This document shows, piece after piece, positions 16,514 through 25,892 of a stretch of DNA of 64,000 nt. The position numbers and the translations under genes are program-made. This DNA comes from Spirochaetaceae bacterium. GTDB lineage: Bacteria; Spirochaetota; Spirochaetia; DSM-27196; PWMO01. Positions within the stretch are counted from its first letter, which is position 1; every line of letters begins with the position of its first letter. The notes below the pieces were generated by a model that worked only from the letters and a program-made list of their open reading frames with translations, was not told where the DNA came from and searched no databases. Where the stretch lies: assembly GCA_007693945.1 (NCBI GenBank), contig RECP01000076.1, positions 36,687 through 100,686 of the forward strand. Reading direction: 5' to 3'.

Positions 16514-19471
16514 TTAAGCGTCCCGTTTGTCGATCGGCTGCTCGATCACGCGTCCGGTCAGCTCGTCAAAGTTGAAGCTGACGCTTCTGCGCGGCGTCCT
16601 GATGTCAATTGTACGGCCGTGGCTCTCGAGTGTCACCCCCGGATGGACCGTTCCCGGCACGGTCACAGCAGCATCGTGGTGCTCCTCAAAGCGCTCGCGC
16701 AAGGTGAAGAGTCGCAGACTGCGTTTCTCCATTGCTTTCAGCAGACGCTTCTTCTCGCGGCGCAGCTCATCGATCTGATCAGGGGTCAGTCCGCTTCCGC
16801 GCATGCTCTGATCGACGGCGGTCACACGGCGCTTGATTGTCTCGATCTCCTTTTCCTGCTTCTCGATCTGGTCGGCAATCAGGTAGTCCTGGCCGAACGA
16901 GATCGACGTTCGAACGCCGTTGGGTGAGCCGAGGTTGGCGGCTGTCACACCGTGGCGCGCGCGGACCGAGCCCCCCGTGATTGCCCCTCGGTCGCCGTTC
17001 ACCACCAGACGGCCGTTAGTCTTGACGGTGCAGTGAAGCGCCGCGCTGGCTACCGAGATGTCTCCAACCGAAAGCAGTGCGGCCTGCTCGGCAAATCCGG
17101 TCCCGATGGCGCTTCTGGACCGCAGCACTCCCTTTCCGGCGCCTTTGATTCCCTGCCGCACCACTATTCTGCCGTCAGCCGAGAGCAGGCTTGCTTCGAC
17201 AGTCTCCCCGACCGTGATATCGCCGCCGGCGATCACCACAAAACCGCCGGTCACCGAACCGCTGACGTTGACCGAGCCGGGAAAACGGATGTTGCCGGTT
17301 GCAAAATCAACGTTCCCTTCTACACGGTACTCGACGCGGATTTCGAGGCGATTGTCCTGCATCACAAAATCGCCGTCGCGCTCGGCGACCAGCAGCAGCG
17401 TGCCGTCCGGTTGCCGCTCAGTGCGCACGAACGCGCCGATCTGCGGCTCGGCCTCGGGCTGAGGCGCCGGCGGCAGCGCCGCACCGGTGACGTCGGTTCC
17501 GTGTCGGGCCTCCGCGTGGTGCGGCAGAATGCGTGCCAGCCGGGTGCCCGCAGTAACCGTGCGAATGTTGCCCTGGTTTTTGTAGTCGGCGCCGCCGTCA
17601 TCGCGGATGGTAACCGCGCTTCCACCGGCCGGCTGCACCAGCAGCTCGAAGGTCTTTCCCGCGGAGCGTCCGGGCGGTGTGCCTTCGGCTATCAGCAGAT
17701 TGGTGATACGCCGGCCGCCCGTCACCGCCCGGACGGCCGCTTTGAGAACGCCATGCCTGATTCCGTGGCGAACGTTGTGCCGGGCCAGCGCGTCAGCGAC
17801 GATGTCCTGGTCAACACGCCTGCCGCTGCCGCGGCCGTCGAGCAGTGACAGATAGGCTTTCATGCGGTCCGGGCTGACGGTCACGCCGACATCGGCGTCG
17901 GCGTGCGGGCGCACACGCAGCATGGTCACGCCGTCGACCTCTCCGCAATCGAGCACCCCGTCAATCTGCGCGATGACCACCGATCCGGTCTGGCTGAGGT
18001 TTTCGAACAGACGCAGCGAAGGTTCGGGAGTCGTGGCGCCCCTGATCGGTTTGCCGAATACATCGCTGCCGGGTGACCCCTCCACGGTTGGAGGGATGGT
18101 GACAACCCGCTGCTCGCGGTCAACCAGAGCCATCTGACGCACGGCGTTCATCGGGAACGTGTCCAGCGAGTCAATTCCCTCCAGCACGCGCGGATCCTCA
18201 GCGGCCGCACGCAACAGATCGCGCTGCTGTGTCTCCGGCAGCGGCCGGAACGAGAACTCCGGATCCCGCGGCGGTCCCTCGCCCGGCGCAGTGCCCTCGG
18301 CCAGCACGTAGCCGATCAGGTCGACCTCGCTGGATCGATAGAACGCCAGAACATCCTGCTGGATCTGCGCCTGGTCGAGCCGCACCAGACCCCGCGACCG
18401 GATCGCGCGGCCGACCTCCTTGAGCACCAGCGGTTTGCCGCGCCCTTTGCCCTTGCTCAGGTTGAGCAGCGCGGTGAGACGGTCTTCGGTTATGTGGATG
18501 CTGTACGCGGCGTCGCGGCTACCGGTCATCGGAATTCTGTCGGCGGCACCCCGGCGCGCGGCAACCGCGAGCTGCTGCGCGAGCAGTTCGGCGCTGATCA
18601 GCTGGTCGGTCTGGAATCCCAGCTGCTGCGCCTGCCCGATGAGCTCCCGCGCATCCGGCAGGCGGGCCTCGGCGTTTCCGGGAAAGAAATCGACAAAGCA
18701 GCTGACCTGGTCCTCCGAGCGCACGACCTGCCAACTGTGCGCAGCGTAGGAAACAACGTCAGTCCAGTTGGCTCCGACGCGTAGAAACCCGGTTGTGTCG
18801 GCAACCAGCTCCTCGCCGCGGCGCTGCACGCCGCTGCCACAGTAGAAAAGCGGGTCGGCCGACGGCCTGGGATGGATGACCTTGCCGTAGACGCTACGTC
18901 CCGGAGCTCCGGCAGTGCGCGGCACGATGCGTCCGATCCGCTGCCCGGCCTCGACGTAGGCCGTCTGCTCGACGACCGGGTCAACGTAGACTCGTTCGGG
19001 AACCGTTTCGGTTTCGGTAACCATTACCCGTTCCTGCCTCGGACGCATGAACGGCAGTTTGGGTTTCACCGTTTGAAGCTTGGAGCGCTGGACCTTGCGT
19101 GTGCGTTTGACCACGATTTCGGGATTGGCGGCCGCGGCCAGCACTCGCTCGGCCTCATCGGCCATCTCCTCCGGTACCGCTATGCCGGCGAACTCGGCGC
19201 GCTCGGAGGTTGCGGTTTCAGCCGCCAGCCCCTGGGCGACTACAATTGCGACCACCGGCTCGTCATTCTTGTCCGCCGCTTCGATGCGCCGTCGCATCTC
19301 CGCCCCGTCGAGGGGTTCAATTACGCCCCTGCGCTTGAGAAACGCGTGTATTGAGTCCGCCGACCACGCGGTCCCATCCGCATCGCGGGTGATGGTCAAC
19401 GTTGCAACCAGACCGTGTTCGTCTACCTGGAGCTCGACACTCCCGATGATCTGCGCCTCGGTATTCGCCAT
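16514..19471 (-). CDS. FapA/DUF342 family protein with three N-terminal FapA-like repeats
   Basis: Polymer-like VNVSGSVTGGFVVIAGGDITVGETVEAS region, coiled-coil near the C-terminus, repeated AEGTxPGxx / PGxDVFGKxI units. Confidence 0.85.
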   Translation of the reverse strand: MANTEAQIIGSVELQVDEHGLVATLTITRDADGTAWSADSIHAFLKRRGVIEPLDGAEMRRRIEAADKNDEPVVAIVVAQGLAAETATSERAEFAGIAVPEEMADEAERVLAAAANPEIVVKRTRKVQRSKLQTVKPKLPFMRPRQERVMVTETETVPERVYVDPVVEQTAYVEAGQRIGRIVPRTAGAPGRSVYGKVIHPRPSADPLFYCGSGVQRRGEELVADTTGFLRVGANWTDVVSYAAHSWQVVRSEDQVSCFVDFFPGNAEARLPDARELIGQAQQLGFQTDQLISAELLAQQLAVAARRGAADRIPMTGSRDAAYSIHITEDRLTALLNLSKGKGRGKPLVLKEVGRAIRSRGLVRLDQAQIQQDVLAFYRSSEVDLIGYVLAEGTAPGEGPPRDPEFSFRPLPETQQRDLLRAAAEDPRVLEGIDSLDTFPMNAVRQMALVDREQRVVTIPPTVEGSPGSDVFGKPIRGATTPEPSLRLFENLSQTGSVVIAQIDGVLDCGEVDGVTMLRVRPHADADVGVTVSPDRMKAYLSLLDGRGSGRRVDQDIVADALARHNVRHGIRHGVLKAAVRAVTGGRRITNLLIAEGTPPGRSAGKTFELLVQPAGGSAVTIRDDGGADYKNQGNIRTVTAGTRLARILPHHAEARHGTDVTGAALPPAPQPEAEPQIGAFVRTERQPDGTLLLVAERDGDFVMQDNRLEIRVEYRVEGNVDFATGNIRFPGSVNVSGSVTGGFVVIAGGDITVGETVEASLLSADGRIVVRQGIKGAGKGVLRSRSAIGTGFAEQAALLSVGDISVASAALHCTVKTNGRLVVNGDRGAITGGSVRARHGVTAANLGSPNGVRTSISFGQDYLIADQIEKQEKEIETIKRRVTAVDQSMRGSGLTPDQIDELRREKKRLLKAMEKRSLRLFTLRERFEEHHDAAVTVPGTVHPGVTLESHGRTIDIRTPRRSVSFNFDELTGRVIEQPIDKRDA

Positions 19472-19480
19472 TCCTGTTGC

Positions 19481-20620
19481 CTACCTGGTGTAGCCCTGCT
19501 GTATTGCCTGCACCAGTCTTGTCTTGTAGAACGTGTTCTGCTTGCGTAGATGACTGATCTCGATCTGTTGACTCCTGATGGTCTCGATCAGATCGCCGGT
19601 CGACAGCGCACCGCTGTTCATCAGATCCTGTACGTAGTCGATCTTACCGGCAAAATCCGCCTCGGCCTCCAGCCCGGCTTCCCTGTAGCCGGCGTCGATC
19701 GCGGGCCACGTCTCCGGCTCGCCGTCCCGGTCGAGTTGAACCATCTTGGCGGCGATTCTGGCAACCGCCTGCGACAGTACGGCGCGCGGCTTATAGACCA
19801 GCACCGGCAGTCCCGAGGAAAGCGCCGTGTCCTGGATATCGTCGCGGTAGATGATCCCGAGATGCTCGAGCTCGATGCCGAGATACTGCTGGCATGAACG
19901 GCGCAGTCCATTGACCTTCTCGGCGTCCTCGGGATCCTCGAGCATGTTGAGTATCAGGCGCGGCCGAAAGCCCTGCATGCGAGCGCGCAGGCCGTCGAAA
20001 CTGTGTGGGTCGACCTGCCCGATATTCGCCATCAGCTGCGGGATGGATGCGTGCCGCAACGAGTCCTTCTGCTTGTGCAGCGATGCCAGGTACTCGCCCG
20101 CAGTGCTCTTGCGCGGCAGCGAAATCTGGATCAGACGGAAGACCGCGTTCTTGAGAAACAGATAGGCATTCACTGTTGCGGTGGGCGTGGGGGTCGTAGC
20201 GACGATTCCGCGCCCCGATATCAGAAAGAAATCGAGAACATTGAAATGAGTGCCGGCGCCCAGATCCAGAATCAGGAAATCGGCATCCAGCTCGGCGAGC
20301 CGCCGGATGAGCATGTTCTTCTGCGATGCCGGCAGGTTCGCGATACCCGCAATCTCGGCGTCTCCGGCGATGAACCGCAGCCCGCTATAGCCGGTTTCAA
20401 CCATGATCTCTTCGAGCGGTCGTCGCGAATGGCTCAGCCACGTTCCGATGCCGTGCTTGAGGTTGCGCATGCCGAGGATCAAATGCAGATTGGATCCGCC
20501 GAGGTCCAGATCGGCCAGAATAACGCGTTTGCCCTCGCGGCTGAGTGCCACGGCCAGATTGGCGGCAATCAGCGATTTGCCGACTCCTCCCTTGCCTCCC
20601 GCAACCGGAACGATTCGCAT
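19481..20620 (-). CDS. FlhG/MinD-like P-loop ATPase
   Basis: GGKGGVGKSLIAANLAVALSREGKRVILADLDLGGSNLHLILG deviant Walker A; FLILDLGAGTHFNVLDFFL. Confidence 0.88.
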   Translation of the reverse strand: MRIVPVAGGKGGVGKSLIAANLAVALSREGKRVILADLDLGGSNLHLILGMRNLKHGIGTWLSHSRRPLEEIMVETGYSGLRFIAGDAEIAGIANLPASQKNMLIRRLAELDADFLILDLGAGTHFNVLDFFLISGRGIVATTPTPTATVNAYLFLKNAVFRLIQISLPRKSTAGEYLASLHKQKDSLRHASIPQLMANIGQVDPHSFDGLRARMQGFRPRLILNMLEDPEDAEKVNGLRRSCQQYLGIELEHLGIIYRDDIQDTALSSGLPVLVYKPRAVLSQAVARIAAKMVQLDRDGEPETWPAIDAGYREAGLEAEADFAGKIDYVQDLMNSGALSTGDLIETIRSQQIEISHLRKQNTFYKTRLVQAIQQGYTR

Positions 20621-20627
20621 GAGAGTC

Positions 20628-21032
20628 TTACTCCTCTCCGGTGATGCGGTATGATAGCAGGAAGAAAAACAATAGGGAATCGACGCCCAGAACGGCCAGC
20701 GGCGTAACCGCGCGCACCAGATAGGCTGCCGGCGAGACCATATCGAGACTGACCGGGATTCCGCTTGTCACCGCGAGGATCGCGGGGCCGAACGACAGCA
20801 GCTTGGCAAGGCGCACAAGCGGCAGGTAGCATCGGTAGCGCTCCGGGAAGAAACCCAGCATAGCCATCGCTGCGGCCAATGCCAGTTGCCCGGAGCCAAA
20901 CCAGAGAGCGGTAACGGTATACACCGCTGCGCCGGCAGTTCCCGGTTGTACCGTCAGAATTGCAAACAGGGCGGCAAAACGCACGACCTCCCACGCGGCG
21001 CACACGGCAAAGAACAGTTTCTCTCGTCCCAC
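20628..21032 (-). CDS. Small integral membrane protein of unknown function
   Basis: 134 aa, several hydrophobic segments, 7 bp upstream of the FlhG-like gene on the same strand. Confidence 0.65.
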   Translation of the reverse strand: MGREKLFFAVCAAWEVVRFAALFAILTVQPGTAGAAVYTVTALWFGSGQLALAAAMAMLGFFPERYRCYLPLVRLAKLLSFGPAILAVTSGIPVSLDMVSPAAYLVRAVTPLAVLGVDSLLFFFLLSYRITGEE

Positions 21033-21136
21033 GTATCCTCGGCCGAGTGTAGGCGCGAAAGATTTGGCGCGTCAATAGAAAGTTGATCTGAATCGCAGTA
21101 TATTGTGATTACGACGGTAAAAGAGGGGATAACGTC

Positions 21137-22570
21137 ATGTTCGATAGAGCAAAAGCCGGTCAGTCGCGTGAACGGCTGGTATGGTTAGGCGTCACGGTTG
21201 CCCTGATTGGTGTGCTGTTTGTCGTTCTGCTCCCAACCGATGTCTTCGCGCAGGCCGGGGCCCAGCACCGTACCGGTGAGACCGAGCGAGTGCTTGAAGT
21301 GTTTTCACAGGTGTTCCGCTTTGTCCAGGACAACTATGTGGACGAGGTGGAAGCCGACGAACTCATAAAGGGGGCCCTCGACGGCCTTTTCGAGAGCCTC
21401 GGTGATCCGCATTCCAAGCATCTCAGCGCTGAAGAGATGCGTGGGCTCAGCGACACCACCTCCGGTCAGTTCGGTGGCGTCGGTATGTATATCTCCAAGC
21501 AGGCGCCGTCGGGTAACGGTACACCGTCATATGTCGAGGTCGTGTCGCCGATCGAGGGTACGCCCGCCTATTTTGCCGGGGTTCAGTCCGGCGACCTGAT
21601 CATCCGTATCGAGGGCGAGAGTACCGCACCGCTTTCGATCGACGAAGTTCTCAACCGTCTGCGCGGGCGGCCCGGCAGTGAGGTCAATATCACCCTGCGA
21701 CGCGGCCGCACTCACGAGTTCGACGTCGATCTGGTGCGTGACGTGATCCAGGTTCCAACCGTACGCCGTGAAATGATCGACGATGACATCGGCTTTATGC
21801 GGATAATCCAGTTCACGCCTTACACCGACGATCGCGTGCGCGACGCAATCAAGTACTTCGAGGAGAACAACTACCGTTCGATGATCATCGATCTTCGACG
21901 TAACCCGGGCGGCCTGCTCAGCGGCGTGGTCGATACCGCCGATCTGTTTCTCGATGGTGGCCTGGTGGTCGGCACGCGTGGCCGCAACCCGCGCGAAAAC
22001 GAGCAGTTCCGTGCAACCAGCGGCACGGCGGTTTCCGATGAGATCCCGATTGTAGTGCTCATTGACGGCGGTTCAGCCTCGGCGGCTGAGATCCTCGCCG
22101 GGGCGCTGAAGGATCGCGGCCGAGCCTTTCTGATCGGCGAGACTACCTACGGAAAGGGCAGTGTGCAGCAGGTGCGCAGAATCGGGAGCGGTGGTTTCCG
22201 CCTCACCATGTCGCGCTACTATACGCCGTCAGGAACCTATATCGACAAGGCCGGCATCTCGCCCAACACGATCGTGCGCGAGCCCGAGTTGAGCGACCAG
22301 GAGCTCGAATCGCTGGCTACGCTGCGTACCGAGCGGCGCGTGATACGTTTTGTCGACCAGAACCCTTCACCGTCCGCCGCCGACGTCGACGCCTTCATCG
22401 ACCGGATCGAGTCCGACGGACTGTCGTTGCGCGAATCACTGGTGCGACGGCTGGTACGCGACGAGGTCAACCGCGTCAACAACGTGACGCTGGTGTACGA
22501 CCTCGATTTCGATACCGTACTGCAAGAAGCGGTGCGTATGTTGCGGGACAACCAAATCTCGCTCCCGTAG
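21137..22570 (+). CDS. ctpA: S41 family C-terminal processing peptidase
   Basis: FRFVQDNYVDEVEADELIKGALDGLFESLGDPHSKHL; PDZ; DLRRNPGGLL; GGSASAAEILAGALKDRGRA; GKGSVQ. Confidence 0.96.
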   Translation: MFDRAKAGQSRERLVWLGVTVALIGVLFVVLLPTDVFAQAGAQHRTGETERVLEVFSQVFRFVQDNYVDEVEADELIKGALDGLFESLGDPHSKHLSAEEMRGLSDTTSGQFGGVGMYISKQAPSGNGTPSYVEVVSPIEGTPAYFAGVQSGDLIIRIEGESTAPLSIDEVLNRLRGRPGSEVNITLRRGRTHEFDVDLVRDVIQVPTVRREMIDDDIGFMRIIQFTPYTDDRVRDAIKYFEENNYRSMIIDLRRNPGGLLSGVVDTADLFLDGGLVVGTRGRNPRENEQFRATSGTAVSDEIPIVVLIDGGSASAAEILAGALKDRGRAFLIGETTYGKGSVQQVRRIGSGGFRLTMSRYYTPSGTYIDKAGISPNTIVREPELSDQELESLATLRTERRVIRFVDQNPSPSAADVDAFIDRIESDGLSLRESLVRRLVRDEVNRVNNVTLVYDLDFDTVLQEAVRMLRDNQISLP

Positions 22571-22577
22571 CGCTGCG

Positions 22578-23345
22578 ATGCGCACGTTCGTGCTGCCGCC
22601 GCAGTGTGCCGCGGCGGGCCGCCAGACGCTGGACGGTCGGAGCTATCACTACCTTTGCCGTGTGCGACGCTGCAGCGTCGGTGACGCCTTCGATGCTACC
22701 GACGGCAGGGGAACCCCATACCGGTGTACCGTTGTTGAGCTGCGGCGCAACAGCTGCGTTGTGCAAGTGAGTCATGCGCCGCGTAACCCCGTGCACGTTT
22801 TACCCGCTTCGACCCGCATCACGCTCTACCAGGCGCTGGCCAAGGGCAGGAAGCTCGAGCAGATCATCCGGCAGACCACCGAGGCCGGGGTTGCGTGCAT
22901 TGTACCCTTCAGCAGTCGGTTCTGTGTGGCCGAAGTGGTCCAGGGCCAGCGGCTGCGGTCCAGGCTGGCCCGCTGGCGTACGATCGCGCGCGAGGCGGTT
23001 CAGCAGTCGGGGCGGCTCGAGGTGCCCGAGATCACCGAACCGGTCTCCCTTGAGCAGATAGCGGCGGTCGACGGTACTACGGAACTGGGGTTGCTGTTTG
23101 TTCAGCAGCCGCTTGCACAGCACTCCCTTCACGAGTATCTTAGGCCCAATCCGTCACGCGTGGCCATCGTTATCGGCGCCGAAGGCGGGTTCTCCGGCGA
23201 CGAGGTGGATTATCTGTGCGGTCAACGCGGATATCAGCCGGTCTGTCTGGGGCCCACGGTGCTGCGCACCGAGACTGCGGCTCTCTACGCGCTGGCAGCA
23301 GTACAGACGATACTGATGGAGATCGAAGCTTGGAGCGGAAACTAG
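22578..23345 (+). CDS. rsmE: 16S rRNA (uracil(1498)-N(3))-methyltransferase
   Basis: KGRKLEQIIRQTTEAGV; AREAVQQSGRLEVPEI; VIGAEGGFSGDEVDYL; LGPTVLRTETAALYALA. Confidence 0.95.
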   Translation: MRTFVLPPQCAAAGRQTLDGRSYHYLCRVRRCSVGDAFDATDGRGTPYRCTVVELRRNSCVVQVSHAPRNPVHVLPASTRITLYQALAKGRKLEQIIRQTTEAGVACIVPFSSRFCVAEVVQGQRLRSRLARWRTIAREAVQQSGRLEVPEITEPVSLEQIAAVDGTTELGLLFVQQPLAQHSLHEYLRPNPSRVAIVIGAEGGFSGDEVDYLCGQRGYQPVCLGPTVLRTETAALYALAAVQTILMEIEAWSGN

Positions 23346-24082
23346 CCGACGTGGTGCGCACCGATGTGCTTGGTGTCCCGGTTGATGTGGTCAAATCGCA
23401 GGATCTGCCTTCCGTGATTGCCGCCCTGCTGGCTGAGCCGGGTCGCAATCAGATTGTGTTCCTGCGTACCTGGGATCTGATGCGCGCCCGGCGCAGTCGC
23501 GCCGTGCGCCTGATGCTGCGCAATGCGGCACTGGTGATTCCGGTGTCCCGAGGAATTCAGCGCGGCGCTCGCTTCCTGCTGCGCCGCGTGCCCGCGCGCT
23601 ACCACCCGTTCGACTTCGTTATACGCATGCTTAACGTTGTTGAAGAGAAGCGGGCCTCGCTCTACCTGCTGGGACTCAAGCGCAAGGACGTAGTTCTGGT
23701 GGAGAACAACATCCGCCGTACGTTCCCCGGGATAGCGCTGGTCGGGCGGTATAACGGCTACTACCCATCGAGCGTCGAACCAGACATCATCATGGCAATC
23801 AAGAAAGCGGCGCCCTCGGTCTTGCTGGCAGGGCCCGGCGTGCCCCGGCGCGACCGGTGGATCAACGATCGCAAGTCGCAGTTGCATCCGGGGATCTATC
23901 TCTGGTCGGCCGAAGTACTCGAAATACTGGCCGATCGCCGCCAACGGCCACCCAGGAAGTCGTTCGAACGCGGCACCGACGCGCTCGCGGATGCCATCAG
24001 ACGCCCCTGGCGTATCCTGCGTCTGTTCGTTTACGCCTGGTACGGCCTGCTGCTGCTGGTCCACCGCGTTCTGAAGAAGTAG
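23330..24082 (+). CDS. WecG/TagA/CpsF family glycosyltransferase
   Basis: TTG start overlapping rsmE; HPFDFVIRML...LYLLG; VGRYNGYYP; VLLAGPGVPRRDRWI. Confidence 0.8.
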   Translation: MERKLADVVRTDVLGVPVDVVKSQDLPSVIAALLAEPGRNQIVFLRTWDLMRARRSRAVRLMLRNAALVIPVSRGIQRGARFLLRRVPARYHPFDFVIRMLNVVEEKRASLYLLGLKRKDVVLVENNIRRTFPGIALVGRYNGYYPSSVEPDIIMAIKKAAPSVLLAGPGVPRRDRWINDRKSQLHPGIYLWSAEVLEILADRRQRPPRKSFERGTDALADAIRRPWRILRLFVYAWYGLLLLVHRVLKK

Positions 24083-24138
24083 CCTGCGCGCGCAGGCCGC
24101 CGGGGCGCTCGGACGGCCACAACCGGAGGTGGCGTCCC

Positions 24139-24588
24139 TCAGGTCGATTCCATTCTCAAATGTTCGTATACTTCGCTCAGCTGTCTGCGCCACGGTCGGC
24201 AAACCGCAAACCCCAGCGCGCTGCGCAGCGGCGGCAGGTAGAACAGCAGCCCTATCAGATCGGTAAAGAATCCGGGAATGATCAACAGCAGTGCGGCAAT
24301 CAGCAGTGCGGCCACGTCGTGGTACTGGCGACGCGGGTATTCACCCTGAGATACCCGGATCCGCAGAGTGTGAAGGGTGGTCGAGACCGAGTTGATCAGG
24401 AAGAAGAGACCGAAAAAGCCGGTTGACGCGCAAATTGCGAGCGCCAGATATCGGCCGCAGCGCTCCGCCAGCAGCAGCAGCAGGAATCCGTCCGCAATCA
24501 GAGGGACGGACAGCAACAGGAGCAGCATGAACAGCCGTACGATGTAGCCTCTGCTGAACAGCTGCAACAGTGTCGGTGCGCGGTACAT
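24139..24588 (-). CDS. FxsA-like membrane protein
   Basis: GEYPRRQYHDVAALLIAALLLIIPGFFTDLIGLLFYLPPLR matches FxsA family pattern. Inner ATG at 24588 favoured over the longer ORF. Confidence 0.75.
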   Translation of the reverse strand: MYRAPTLLQLFSRGYIVRLFMLLLLLSVPLIADGFLLLLLAERCGRYLALAICASTGFFGLFFLINSVSTTLHTLRIRVSQGEYPRRQYHDVAALLIAALLLIIPGFFTDLIGLLFYLPPLRSALGFAVCRPWRRQLSEVYEHLRMEST

Positions 24589-24705
24589 GGCATAGCAGAG
24601 TATATCCCGTCGGTTGCTCGCCCACAATCGGCAGGTGATCACCGGGGCCGAAACTGCGCTCTCCGGCACCGCGTTGCCTCGTCCGGCACCGCGCTGATCG
24701 AAAAC

Positions 24706-24734
24706 TTGACAACAATCCCGGCAGCAGCTATAAA
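24706..24734 (+). promoter_or_regulatory. Sigma70-like promoter TTGACA-N17-TATAAA
   Basis: Hexamers and 17-nt spacer read directly, upstream of the ATG at 24747. Confidence 0.7.
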
Positions 24735-24746
24735 GAGGCGACAAAA

Positions 24747-25880
24747 ATGGTCAGGATTTTGTTGGTTGCAAGCGATCCCAGGTCGCACAACACCTTGCGA
24801 ATGATGCTGCCCGCCGGCTGGGGAGTCCAGGCGGCCGGCACGGGTCGCGATATCCGGTCCAGCATCGGCAGTCAACAGCCCGACGTGGTGCTGATCGATT
24901 GTGACGACGAACCCGAGACCATCGAGCATCTGGTGCGGCGCGCGACCGCCGCGCCACTGTCTCCGCCGGTGGTAGTTCTTTCGTCGCTGCGCAGCGACAG
25001 CGTGATAGTCAGATCGATCCATGCCGGTGCGCTGGACTTCGTCGTAAAGCCCTTCAGCGCCAGACGGTTGATGGACGCCTTTGAACGCGCGGCCATCGCG
25101 CGTGCGACTGCCGACAGCCGGACGTCGGCGGTAGCACCTGACGCCGCCGACGAGCGCTTTCTGGGCGGCAGCCGATCCGCGCGTCAGGTCAGAAATCTGA
25201 TCCGATCATACAGTGGGGTCGACGCTCCCGTACTGCTGCAGGGTGAGAGCGGTACCGGCAAGGATCTGGTGGCGCGGCTGATCCACGATCTGTCCGCTCG
25301 GGCCGCCGGGCCGTTTGAGCCGGTCAACTGTGCTGCGGTTCCGGAGTCGCTGTTCGAGTCCGAGGTCTTCGGCAGCGAGCGCGGCGCGTTCACCGGGGCC
25401 GTGTCGCGGCCGGGTTTGTTTGAACGCAGCCATGGCGGCACGTTGTTCCTGGACGAGATTGGTGAAGCATCGCCCCGGGGGCAGGTCAAGCTGCTGCGCG
25501 CTATCGAAAGTGGCTCCGTGGTCCGGATCGGCGGTCGAAGAGCAATCCCCGTCGACTCGCGCCTGATTGCGGCCACCAATCGGGATCTGCACGCCCGGAT
25601 GCAGCGGGGCGCCTTCCGCGGCGAGCTGTTCTATCGTATCAGCGTGCTGCCGCTGGTCATACCGCCGCTTCGTGAGCGGGTGGAGGACATACCGGTACTG
25701 GCTCGGTTCTGGCTGGAGCGACTGGGATCGGGCGGTGAGAGCTTCACTCCGGCGGCCGTCGAGCGGCTGGCTTCGCACCGTTGGCCGGGCAACGTCCGGG
25801 AACTGCGCAATGTCGTGCAGCGCAGCCTTTTGCTCGGCGACGGTAACAGCGTCGACGCCGCCTGCATTCAGTTTGTCTGA
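24747..25880 (+). CDS. Sigma54-interacting response regulator (REC-AAA+) without a C-terminal HTH
   Basis: REC-like N-terminus; GESGTGKD Walker A; ERGAFTGA; GTLFLDEIGEA; RWPGNVRELRNVVQRS; ends shortly after the AAA+ lid. Confidence 0.9.
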   Translation: MVRILLVASDPRSHNTLRMMLPAGWGVQAAGTGRDIRSSIGSQQPDVVLIDCDDEPETIEHLVRRATAAPLSPPVVVLSSLRSDSVIVRSIHAGALDFVVKPFSARRLMDAFERAAIARATADSRTSAVAPDAADERFLGGSRSARQVRNLIRSYSGVDAPVLLQGESGTGKDLVARLIHDLSARAAGPFEPVNCAAVPESLFESEVFGSERGAFTGAVSRPGLFERSHGGTLFLDEIGEASPRGQVKLLRAIESGSVVRIGGRRAIPVDSRLIAATNRDLHARMQRGAFRGELFYRISVLPLVIPPLRERVEDIPVLARFWLERLGSGGESFTPAAVERLASHRWPGNVRELRNVVQRSLLLGDGNSVDAACIQFV

Positions 25881-25892
25881 GGCCGTCGGGCG

